Assembly (NCBI GenBank): GCA_041645495.1
Contig: JBAZPZ010000001.1
Span: 15,298 to 79,297, forward strand
Direction of reading: 5' to 3'
Length of the DNA stretch: 64,000 nucleotides
Source of the DNA: 0-14-0-20-45-22 sp041645495
GTDB lineage: Bacteria; Fidelibacterota; UBA2242
In this document: piece after piece, positions 34,901 through 41,673 of the stretch
How the letters are laid out: each line of letters begins with the position of its first letter
Position numbering within the stretch: position 1 is the first letter of the stretch
Notes under the pieces: generated by a model
What the model saw: the letters and a program-made list of their open reading frames with translations, nothing else
Database searches by the model: none
Told to the model about the DNA's origin: nothing
Program-made: the position numbers and the translations under genes

Positions 34901-35762
34901 TTGTAAAGACCAAGAGCGAATTAATCTTGTGCTTTTTCAGTTCCTGAAGCATTTCTTTATCGACGACGAGTTGGTCTTTGAGCTCGTGTAGAACTTCGCC
35001 GGTTTCCGGATCGATGATGTTCTCGGCCACGATTTTGCCCATGGCTTCTTTGGCGGAGCCGGGAAATGTATATCGTGTGCCGATGCCGAAGAGGTTTAGA
35101 ATATTTTCGTTCGTCGGATAGCCGAATGCTCTCAGCAGGATAGTAGCGGGGAATTTACGTCTCCGGTCCACAACGGCGCTGAGGACATCGCGCGTATCGA
35201 TGATAAAGTCAACCCACGAACCGCGAAATGGAATAACACGCGCCGTGTATATTTTCATTCCGTTGGTATGTTCGCTTTCGTCGAAGAAAACGCCCGGTGA
35301 ACGCTGGAGTTGACTGACGATGACCCTTTCGGCGCCATTGATGATAAAGGTGCCTTTCTCGGTCATGTACGGTATATTTCCGAAGAAAATATCCTGTTCG
35401 ATACCCGCGGAATAATCTCCCTTGTTCGCGCCCTCTTCACTGATATGAAGAACCAGACGGACTTTTAACGGAACGGCATAGCTGACGCCGCGCTCGAGAC
35501 ATTCCTTGATAGTATAGCGCGGTTCGCCGACCGTATAATATTTGTATTCCAGAAGATAATTGCCATGTGTGTCTTCTACTGGAAAAATATTGCGGAAAGC
35601 CGATTCGAGCCCTTTGTTCTCCCGCTTGTCAGGTAAAACGTTCTTCTGCAGGAATTCTTCAAACGACTTAGTCTGAACTTCCAGCAGATTCGGCATTGCC
35701 TGAATGGAAATAACCTTTGCGAATGTTTTTCGCGCAATGATTTTAGGGGGAGTATTACTCAA
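31980..35762 (-). CDS. rpoB: RNA polymerase subunit beta
   Basis: A 1260-residue beta subunit. The rifampicin-pocket region reads [40 protein letters not shown], which is wild type at the common resistance positions. The C-terminal half has the conserved [13 protein letters not shown] and [20 protein letters not shown] motifs. It forms the active-site cleft with beta'. Located 110 bases downstream of rplL, with a hairpin in between. Confidence 0.98.
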   Translation of the reverse strand: [1260 protein letters not shown]

Positions 35763-35789
35763 AAGTATCCCTCCTTTTCACGTTTTTGC

Positions 35790-35813
35790 AGCTTCCCAAT
35801 AATTAGGGAAGCT
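35790..35813 (-). promoter_or_regulatory. Hairpin in the rplL-rpoB spacer
   Basis: A perfect 8-base inverted repeat, AGCTTCCC/GGGAAGCT, with an 8-base A/T loop lies in the 110-base rplL-rpoB spacer. It lacks a following U-run on the transcribed strand, so it is not a standard terminator. In E. coli this spacer holds a partial attenuator and an RNase III processing site that sets the ratio of L7/L12 to polymerase; a similar role is an inference. Confidence 0.5.
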
Positions 35814-35872
35814 TTGAATTGTTGAAAAAGCGCTGTCATGCACGTTGTAAGCGAGAATTGAATAGCGGAAGG

Positions 35873-36256
35873 CTATTTAATTTCGACTTTAGCCCCTGCT
35901 TCTTCCAATTGCTTCTTCAGGCTTTCTGCGTCTTCCTTCGATATGCCTTCTTTAACTGTGCTCGGTGCACCGTCAACTAAATCTTTCGCTTCTTTCAGTC
36001 CGAGATTGGTGACGGCTCTGACGACTTTGATGACATTGATCTTCTGGGCGCCGATTTCTTTCAGTACGACGTCAAATTCGGTCTGTTCTTCTACTTTGGG
36101 CGCTTCGGCGACTTCGGCGGCTACTGCCACGGCGGCAACGGGTGCGGCGGCCTTGACATCAAATTTCTTTTCGATCTCTTTGATGAGCTCGGAGATCTCC
36201 AGCATATTTGCTTTTTCTAAATATTCGAGAACGTCTGCTCTTGTTATGTCTGCCAT
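35873..36256 (-). CDS. rplL: 50S ribosomal protein L7/L12
   Basis: A 127-residue stalk protein: N-terminal dimerisation helices (ADITRADVLEYLEKANMLEI), a flexible Ala/Val-rich hinge (KAAAPVAAVAVAAEVAEAPK), and the factor-binding C-terminal domain EFDVVLKEIGAQKINVIKVV with GLKEAKDLVDGAPSTVKEGI. Two ATGs lie nine bases apart; the second has GGAGG at proper spacing, the first is almost touching it, so I use 36256. Confidence 0.96.
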   Translation of the reverse strand: MADITRADVLEYLEKANMLEISELIKEIEKKFDVKAAAPVAAVAVAAEVAEAPKVEEQTEFDVVLKEIGAQKINVIKVVRAVTNLGLKEAKDLVDGAPSTVKEGISKEDAESLKKQLEEAGAKVEIK

Positions 36257-36285
36257 TTCTAACATACCTCCTTGTTATATAACTA

Positions 36286-36807
36286 TTATGTTTTTGTTTC
36301 GTTAAGTGATTTGAGCGTCCCGACCAGCTGTCCCATCGCGGCATTCAAAACGCCGACGAGGTTGCTCATGGGAATCGCAAGTGTGCCAACAAAACTGGCG
36401 ATCAGATCTTTCTTCGACGGTAGATTGATGATGGTTTCGATGCTTTCGGCGCCATACGCTTCTCCTTCGAAGATACAACCGGTGATGCTCAGTTTTTCTA
36501 ATTTATTCTTTTTAATAAACGCGCTGATGATTTTGCCCGGAGCCGCGGGATCTCCGTATGAAAACGCCATTCCTATCTGCCCTTCGAGTAGCCGATCGAT
36601 GGCGGGTTTGCCCGTCTCCTTCGCGGCGATTTTGGCAAGCGTCTTCTTGGCGATTTTGTAATCGATATTTGCCTCGAACAGTTCCCTGCGTAACGTGTTC
36701 ATTTGCTGAACGGTCATTCCTTTGTAATTGGTAAAGAAAATGCCCTTGGCTCGGGAAAATTTATCCGTTACGTCTTGAACTATTTCGGTTTTCTTCAGAT
36801 TCGGCAT
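36286..36807 (-). CDS. rplJ: 50S ribosomal protein L10
   Basis: A 173-residue L10: VQDVTDKFSRAKGIFFTNYK, GMTVQQMNTLRRELFEANID, YKIAKKTLAKIAAKETGKPA, and a C-terminal helix that carries L7/L12 dimers (MGQLVGTLKSLNETKT). L10 forms the base of the stalk that recruits translation GTPases and usually autoregulates rplJL. Fifteen bases after rplA. Confidence 0.96.
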   Translation of the reverse strand: MPNLKKTEIVQDVTDKFSRAKGIFFTNYKGMTVQQMNTLRRELFEANIDYKIAKKTLAKIAAKETGKPAIDRLLEGQIGMAFSYGDPAAPGKIISAFIKKNKLEKLSITGCIFEGEAYGAESIETIINLPSKKDLIASFVGTLAIPMSNLVGVLNAAMGQLVGTLKSLNETKT

Positions 36808-36822
36808 GCTTTCTCCTATTCC

Positions 36823-37509
36823 TTATATAACCGTAGATTTATCGACGCGGATGCCGGGACCCATCGTCGTGGTGAGGGTCATTTTCTGGAAATAGATGCC
36901 TTTGGCTGACGTCGGACGCAAACGCATGAGCGTGCTCATCAACGCCTTGATATTCTCTTCCAGACTTTCTTGCGCGAAACTCCGCTTGCCGACCGGCGAG
37001 TGAATCAGTCCGTTCTTATCGACGCGTACTTCAACGCGCCCGGCTTTGACTTCCCTGACCGCGGAGGCAACATCGTTGGTAACTGTTCCGCTCTTAGGAT
37101 TCGGCATCAGGCCTTTAGGACCGAGAATTTTACCGAGTTTTCCAACTTGTGCCATGACATCCGGTGTGGAAATGATCACATCCACGTCCGTCCAGCCGCC
37201 CTGAATTTTGGCTACGTATTCTTCAAGTCCAACGAATTCGGCGCCGGCTTGCATGGCCTCATCGACTTTCGATTTTGTCAAAACGAGAACCCGAATCTTC
37301 TTGCCCGTTCCAAACGGATAAAGGACGGTTCCGCGGATATTTTGATCGGCGTGTCTCGGATCGACGCCCAGATTGATATGAGCCTCAACCGTCTCGTCGA
37401 ATTTCGCGCCTTGAATATCTTTCAGGATGGAAACCGCTTCTTTAAGAGAATATTCCTTTCTCCGATCGATTTTTGAATAGTTTGTTTCTACCCGTTTTGA
37501 GATTTTCAT
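36823..37509 (-). CDS. rplA: 50S ribosomal protein L1
   Basis: A 228-residue L1: YSLKEAVSILKDIQGAKFDE, EAHINLGVDPRHADQNIRGT, VMAQVGKLGKILGPKGLMPN, PKSGTVTNDVASAVREVKAG. L1 forms the mobile stalk beside the E site, and in E. coli represses rplKA by binding its mRNA. Order rplK-rplA-rplJ-rplL is canonical. Confidence 0.97.
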   Translation of the reverse strand: MKISKRVETNYSKIDRRKEYSLKEAVSILKDIQGAKFDETVEAHINLGVDPRHADQNIRGTVLYPFGTGKKIRVLVLTKSKVDEAMQAGAEFVGLEEYVAKIQGGWTDVDVIISTPDVMAQVGKLGKILGPKGLMPNPKSGTVTNDVASAVREVKAGRVEVRVDKNGLIHSPVGKRSFAQESLEENIKALMSTLMRLRPTSAKGIYFQKMTLTTTMGPGIRVDKSTVI

Positions 37510-37522
37510 AAAACTGAATCCT

Positions 37523-37948
37523 CTATTCTTTTACCGTGATGCCCATGCTTTGGGCGGTTCCTTTGATCATGGCCATTGCTTGTTCGACCGTGTGCGCGTT
37601 CAGGTCCGGCATTTTCATTTTGGCAATCTCTCTGACCTGATCGATCGTGATTATTGCTACTTTCGTTTTATTCGGTTCACCGGAGCCTTTTTCTAGCTTC
37701 GCGGCTTTGAGCAGAAGCACGGATGCCGGCGGCGTCTTGGTGATAAATGTAAACGATCTGTCGGAATAGATCGTGATGACGACTGGAATCAGATAACCGA
37801 TTTTGTCCTGTGTGCGCGCATTGAACGCCTTGCAGAATTCCATTATATTTACGCCATGCTGTCCTAAAGCCGGTCCAACCGGCGGGGACGGATTTGCTTT
37901 TCCGGCCTCAATATGTAACTTTACCGATGCTAAAACTTTTTTTGCCAT
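37523..37948 (-). CDS. rplK: 50S ribosomal protein L11
   Basis: A 141-residue L11: VKLHIEAGKANPSPPVGPAL, GQHGVNIMEFCKAFNARTQD, then the rRNA-binding domain with KTPPASVLLLKAAKLEKGSG and HTVEQAMAMIKGTAQSMGIT. It binds the GTPase-associated centre of 23S rRNA and is needed for RelA stringent signalling. It has the proline-rich loop targeted by thiostrepton-type compounds. Confidence 0.97.
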   Translation of the reverse strand: MAKKVLASVKLHIEAGKANPSPPVGPALGQHGVNIMEFCKAFNARTQDKIGYLIPVVITIYSDRSFTFITKTPPASVLLLKAAKLEKGSGEPNKTKVAIITIDQVREIAKMKMPDLNAHTVEQAMAMIKGTAQSMGITVKE

Positions 37949-37955
37949 TGTTCAC

Positions 37956-38483
37956 CTATTTTTCCAATTCAACTTGTAAAATATCTAACTCTACGGGAGT
38001 CGGACGGCCAAAAATGCTGACCATGACTTTCAATTTCTTCTTGTCTTCATTGATTTCCTGAACGATTCCTCTGAAATCGATAAACGGTCCATCAGCTACC
38101 TTGACCGGATCGCCCAACTTGAACGGAATCGCAAGTACTTCCCGACCGTCTTTTTTCTCGACTTCGCCCAAAACCCGTTTCACCTCTTCCGGTTTCAGCG
38201 GAATCGGCTTTCCCAACGCACCGACAAAACTCATGACACCGGGGACATTTTCAACGAGATATTGAGATTCTTTGGTTATCTCCATCTTCACCAACACGTA
38301 ACCGGGAAAAAATACTTTGTTACGCACGCGTTTCTTCCCCTCGCGCATCTCCATGATGTTTTCCGATGGAACGAGAACATCCTCGATGTACTTCTGCATA
38401 CCGGCATGTTCAGCCTCGTGCATGATAGCCTCTCGGATCTTTTTTTCCTTGCCGGAAAATATTTTTAAAACATACCATTCCAT
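37956..38483 (-). CDS. nusG: Transcription termination/antitermination factor NusG
   Basis: A 175-residue NusG from MEWYVLKIFSGKEKKIREAI; the in-frame extension to 38537 covers secE and is rejected. The NGN domain contains FFPGYVLVKMEITKESQYLV and VPGVMSFVGALGKPIPLKPE. The C-terminal KOW domain has FKLGDPVKVADGPFIDFRGI. NusG links RNA polymerase to the ribosome via S10 or to Rho. Seven bases after secE. Confidence 0.97.
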   Translation of the reverse strand: MEWYVLKIFSGKEKKIREAIMHEAEHAGMQKYIEDVLVPSENIMEMREGKKRVRNKVFFPGYVLVKMEITKESQYLVENVPGVMSFVGALGKPIPLKPEEVKRVLGEVEKKDGREVLAIPFKLGDPVKVADGPFIDFRGIVQEINEDKKKLKVMVSIFGRPTPVELDILQVELEK

Positions 38484-38490
38484 AGCGGCA

Positions 38491-38673
38491 CTACAATATG
38501 AGGTTGACGATTTTCGATAACAGCAAATCGACGACAAACAGAAAGATCGACAAGATGAGCGAAAGCGCTAAAACGATGACCGTCGAACCTTTCAGCTCGT
38601 TCCAGGACGGCCAGGAGACTTTCTTCATCTCGAAAACGACCCCGTCGATGAATTCCCTGATCTTCTTAAACAT
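38491..38673 (-). CDS. secE: Preprotein translocase subunit SecE
   Basis: A 60-residue single-span SecE: FIDGVVFEMKKVSWPSWNEL is the conserved amphipathic cytosolic helix, followed by the membrane segment STVIVLALSLILSIFLFVVD. It clamps SecY. The secE-nusG-rplK order and the tRNA-Trp just upstream are typical. Confidence 0.96.
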   Translation of the reverse strand: MFKKIREFIDGVVFEMKKVSWPSWNELKGSTVIVLALSLILSIFLFVVDLLLSKIVNLIL

Positions 38674-38726
38674 ACTCTATTCCCCTTTGTGAGGTGACAT
38701 AAGCGATTCTGTCCAAAATTCGATTG

Positions 38727-38799
38727 CAGGTGAGGCAGGAATTGAACCCGCAACCCCCGGTTTTGGAGACCGGTGCTCTACCAATTGAGCTACTCACCT
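38727..38799 (-). tRNA. tRNA-Trp (CCA anticodon)
   Basis: A 73-base cloverleaf. The acceptor stem AGGTGAG/CTCACCT, D arm TAGCTCAATTGGTAGAGC, anticodon stem-loop CCGGT-CTCCAAA-ACCGG (anticodon CCA) and T arm GCGGGTTCAATTCCTGC are all intact, with discriminator G. No CCA tail is encoded. It lies between rpmG and secE, as in many bacteria. Confidence 0.97.
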
Positions 38800-38809
38800 T
38801 CATTGCCAT

Positions 38810-38959
38810 CTATCTGGTTTCCTTATGGACCGTATGTTTCTTACACCAACGACAATATTTCTTGTGTTCGACACGGTTCGGATGCAGTTTCTTATTCTTA
38901 TCGGTCGAATAATTCCGCCGCTTGCAAACCGTACATTCAAGGGTGATAATATCACGCAT
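38810..38959 (-). CDS. rpmG: 50S ribosomal protein L33, zinc form
   Basis: A 49-residue ORF starting MRDIITLECTVCKRRNYSTD and ending KHTVHKETR. Two C-x2-C pairs (ECTVC and YCRWC) show the zinc-binding L33 form. It sits 15 bases after tuf2 and 10 before tRNA-Trp, the usual tuf-rpmG-trpT-secE-nusG order. Structural protein of the 50S near the E site. Confidence 0.95.
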   Translation of the reverse strand: MRDIITLECTVCKRRNYSTDKNKKLHPNRVEHKKYCRWCKKHTVHKETR

Positions 38960-38974
38960 CTTCGTTACCTTTGT

Positions 38975-40165
38975 CTATTCCAATATTTCGGTTACGACGC
39001 CGGCACCGACCGTCCGTCCGCCTTCTCGAATCGCAAACCGCAACTCTTTTTCCATCGCGATCTCCGTGATCAATTCTACCGTCACGTTCACATTGTCACC
39101 CGGCATCACCATCTCGATGCCTTCCGGCAAGGTCACGACGCCCGTCACGTCGGTCGTCCGAAAGTAAAACTGCGGACGATATCCCTTGAAAAACGGCGTG
39201 TGGCGGCCGCCTTCTTCCTTCGTCAATACATAAACTTTACCCAAGAATTTCTTGTGGGGCGTGATGCTCTTCGGCGCCGCGACTACCATGCCTCTCTGCA
39301 GCCAATCTTTTTCGATTCCGCGCAGAAGCAAACCAACATTGTCCCCCGCTTGGCCGCGATCCAACAACTTGCGGAACATTTCAACGCCCGTCACGACCGT
39401 CTTCTTGTAGCCGCCCAGACCGATAATCTCAACTTCTTCACCAACCTTGATGACGCCCCGGTCGATTCTGCCCGTGCCTACCGTTCCGCGTCCCGTGATC
39501 GAAAAGACGTCTTCGATCGGCATCAGAAACGGCTTCTCGATGTCGCGCTTCGGTTCCGGTATGAAACTGTCAACCGCATCGATCAATTCCATGATGCACT
39601 TCGTCTTCTCCGGATCATCCGGATTGTTCAACGCTTCCAATGCGCTTCCCCGAATGATCGGCGTTGTGTCGCCCGGAAAATTGTACTTGTTCAGCAAGTC
39701 CCTTAATTCCATCTCCACCAAATCTATCAATTCAGGATCATCTACCAGATCTATCTTGTTCAAAAATACTACCATGCTCGGTACATTCACCTGGCGTGCC
39801 AATAATACGTGCTCTCGCGTCTGGGGCATCGGGCCGTCAAATGCCGACACAACCAATATCGCGCCGTCCATCTGTGCCGCACCCGTAATCATGTTCTTGA
39901 TGTAATCCGCGTGTCCCGGACAATCCACGTGCGCATAATGCCGCTTCGGCGACTCGTATTCCACGTGCGCCGTATTGATCGTGATCCCGCGCGCTTTCTC
40001 TTCCGGCGCGTTGTCAATACTGTCAAATGTCCGTACATCCGCAAATCCTTGCTTATGCAAAACAAATGTCATCGCCGCCGTCAACGTCGTCTTCCCGTGA
40101 TCCACGTGGCCGATCGTCCCTACGTTTACATGCGGTTTCGTCCGCTTAAATTGTTGCTTTGCCAT
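38975..40165 (-). CDS. tuf: Elongation factor Tu, copy 2 (tRNA-tuf operon)
   Basis: A 396-residue EF-Tu identical in protein to copy 1 at 23427-24617, ending in TAG instead of TAA. It is preceded by four tRNA genes in the order Thr(TGT)-Tyr-Gly-Thr(GGT), matching the thrU-tyrU-glyT-thrT-tufB arrangement of E. coli. Two tuf genes allow a high EF-Tu supply; the substrates it carries include the tRNAs transcribed in front of it. Confidence 0.98.
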   Translation of the reverse strand: MAKQQFKRTKPHVNVGTIGHVDHGKTTLTAAMTFVLHKQGFADVRTFDSIDNAPEEKARGITINTAHVEYESPKRHYAHVDCPGHADYIKNMITGAAQMDGAILVVSAFDGPMPQTREHVLLARQVNVPSMVVFLNKIDLVDDPELIDLVEMELRDLLNKYNFPGDTTPIIRGSALEALNNPDDPEKTKCIMELIDAVDSFIPEPKRDIEKPFLMPIEDVFSITGRGTVGTGRIDRGVIKVGEEVEIIGLGGYKKTVVTGVEMFRKLLDRGQAGDNVGLLLRGIEKDWLQRGMVVAAPKSITPHKKFLGKVYVLTKEEGGRHTPFFKGYRPQFYFRTTDVTGVVTLPEGIEMVMPGDNVNVTVELITEIAMEKELRFAIREGGRTVGAGVVTEILE

Positions 40166-40183
40166 CGGTGCTCCTTAAGTTTT
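38976..40183. repeat. tuf direct repeat, copy B
   Basis: Partner of 23428-24635 (see copy A). Divergence begins immediately outside the ribosome-binding site on one side and at the stop codon on the other, which delimits the homogenised tract. Confidence 0.9.
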
Positions 40184-40231
40184 TATTTCTTCTCATTTTT
40201 TCTATTTGACGATTACTCCAAGTTTTCCATG

Positions 40232-40304
<73 letters not shown>

Positions 40305-40336
40305 ATTCAGTCTCAAATTCTCTCGTTTTCAATGAC

Positions 40337-40381
40337 CTTCCCGAAGCCTCGGGACGCTCTACCAACTGAGCTACTTGGGCA
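40337..40381 (-). pseudogene. tRNA-Thr-like 5' fragment
   Basis: Twenty-seven bases at 40355-40381 repeat exactly 40279-40305, covering the acceptor 5' strand and D arm of tRNA-Thr(GGT). The sequence then goes into a short hairpin (CCCGA-GGCT-TCGGG) in place of the anticodon arm and a variable-loop-like AGGTC, but no T arm or acceptor 3' strand follows. It looks like a decayed or recombined tRNA gene. Confidence 0.65.
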
Positions 40382-40477
40382 ACGAGTTCCAAGTTTTGGG
40401 TTTTGGATTCGGATAAAATCAGTGAACCTAATCAACCATTCAACCCAATTTCTCAATCAACTTTTTTGACCAGGCTG

Positions 40478-40548
40478 AGCGGGTGAAGGGGATCGGACCC
40501 TCGTAGCCAGCTTGGAAGGCTGGAGCTTTACCACTAAGCTACACCCGC
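40478..40548 (-). tRNA. tRNA-Gly (TCC anticodon)
   Basis: A 71-base cloverleaf: acceptor GCGGGTG/CACCCGC (one G-T-type variant on the T arm side), D arm TAGCTTAGTGGTAAAGC, anticodon stem-loop CCAGC-CTTCCAA-GCTGG (anticodon TCC), T arm AGGGTCCGATCCCCT, discriminator T. Confidence 0.95.
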
Positions 40549-40558
40549 AAAAGAAGAG

Positions 40559-40641
40559 TGGGCCGGGATGGGTTCGAACCACCGTAGGCATTCACCGGCA
40601 GATTTACAGTCTGCTGCCATTAACCACTCGGCCACCGACCC
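40559..40641 (-). tRNA. tRNA-Tyr (GTA anticodon)
   Basis: An 83-base class II tRNA with a long variable arm (GGTGAATGCCTAC). Acceptor GGGTCGG/CCGGCCC (one G-T pair), anticodon stem-loop GCAGA-CTGTAAA-TCTGC (anticodon GTA), T arm GGTGGTTCGAACCCATC, discriminator A. Ten bases separate it from tRNA-Gly. Confidence 0.96.
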
Positions 40642-40804
40642 ACTAAGTATTTTTTGTTGATTTTTTTAGAAGAGGATTTTGAAAATTGTTTGAATCTTCA
40701 ATCTGACACCTTCGAAAGCGTTTACTCTCTCCCAAAAAACCCGTCAGTCACGAGCATTGGTAACCGTCAAATCTCTATTTCAAATATCTTCATTTCAAAC
40801 GTCG

Positions 40805-40877
40805 AGCCACCAGTAGGATTTGAACCCACGACCCGCTGATTACAAATCAGCTGCTCTACCAACTGAGCTATGGTGGC
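40805..40877 (-). tRNA. tRNA-Thr (TGT anticodon)
   Basis: A 73-base cloverleaf: acceptor GCCACCA/TGGTGGC, D arm TAGCTCAGTTGGTAGAGC, anticodon stem-loop GCTGA-TTTGTAA-TCAGC (anticodon TGT), T arm GTGGGTTCAAATCCTAC, discriminator T. First gene of the tRNA-tuf2 unit; 163 bases of unassigned sequence separate it from tRNA-Tyr. Confidence 0.97.
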
Positions 40878-41148
40878 ATTCATTTGTCAAACATTTCACC
40901 CGTCAGTTCCATCGGTCGCATCTCAACTGTCCGCGCTTTCCGGGCTACGGTAGCTATCAGTCTGCATTTAAAAAAGCCACGAAATTTACAAATAATTTTT
41001 CCCATAACAACAATATTTTTTCACTTCAAGATCATTTTTTTGAGGACTTAACCGTCTCCAAACAATTTTTCAGTTCATTTTACTGATTACTGTCTATCGC
41101 TGAATCTTGATAATCCGCACGCCTTTGCTTTGATGCCGCTGTCTATGC

Positions 41149-41210
41149 GTTTGAGAATATTTTCGATGGTTATTAAAACGATTCCTTCCAAATCAAACGT
41201 GCCAGGAAAT
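41149..41210. repeat. 62-base repeat spanning a gene end, copy A
   Basis: Aligns without gaps to 44522-44583 with 51 of 62 identities by hand count. About 24 of these bases lie beyond the stop codon of the 160-residue gene, so the similarity is not limited to the coding part. Confidence 0.7.
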
Positions 41211-41655
41211 TGGCTATGTGTCCTTTAGTTTCGATTCCACGGTAATCATCGCGAAATCCGACTTGAATATTGACTGCATTACTCTGGTCTGGAGTGATGG
41301 AACCGATATACGTTGGGCTGAGCGAGTGCCAAAAGTTCAGATAGAATAATCGTTCGGATTGTCGCCCGCAAATCATTTTATCTGTCCTCAAACCGAGTTG
41401 GCGGAACAGTTCGCTGAACAGAATTCCGGTACAGAAAACCTTGCTTTGTTTGCAGGTTTTGTACAAATCCTTGTAAGAACGGGAAAGTTTTGTTTTGACT
41501 TCATCCAGACGAAAGTCGGATTGATCGAAAACAAATGCGAGCGCTTTTTCGTATCCCATCACTCCCAGCGGTTCAAGTTCAAACAATGCCCGAGTTCGAT
41601 CAGTCTCGGTTTTCAGACTTTCAATCATCGTCCGAAAAAGAAGCCCGATTTCCAT
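41173..41655 (-). CDS. Stand-alone copy of an unrecognised C-terminal domain
   Basis: A 160-residue soluble protein of unknown function. Its last 125 or so residues align with the C-terminal part (about 388-513) of the receiver protein at 44543-46084: both have LFE near the start, SYKDL/SYCDL, then RLFYLNFWHSLSP/RYFYQNLWHSIFP, and end FLARLIWKESF/FLARLIWNESFT. It starts 18 bases after the VIT/vWA stop, so it probably belongs to the MerR-vWA operon. No known catalytic motif was seen. It may be an effector or adaptor that shares partners with the receiver protein. Confidence 0.7.
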   Translation of the reverse strand: MEIGLLFRTMIESLKTETDRTRALFELEPLGVMGYEKALAFVFDQSDFRLDEVKTKLSRSYKDLYKTCKQSKVFCTGILFSELFRQLGLRTDKMICGRQSERLFYLNFWHSLSPTYIGSITPDQSNAVNIQVGFRDDYRGIETKGHIANFLARLIWKESF

Positions 41656-41673
41656 GCTTAAACCCGATTAACC

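Noticed and set aside
38484..38537. Longer NusG reading frame
   Set aside because: The extension overlaps secE; MEWYVLKIFSG is the usual NusG start.
40878..41172. Promoter of the tRNA-tuf2 operon
   Set aside because: Candidates such as TTGTTA-N16-TAAATT match too few positions to separate from chance in this A/T-rich stretch.
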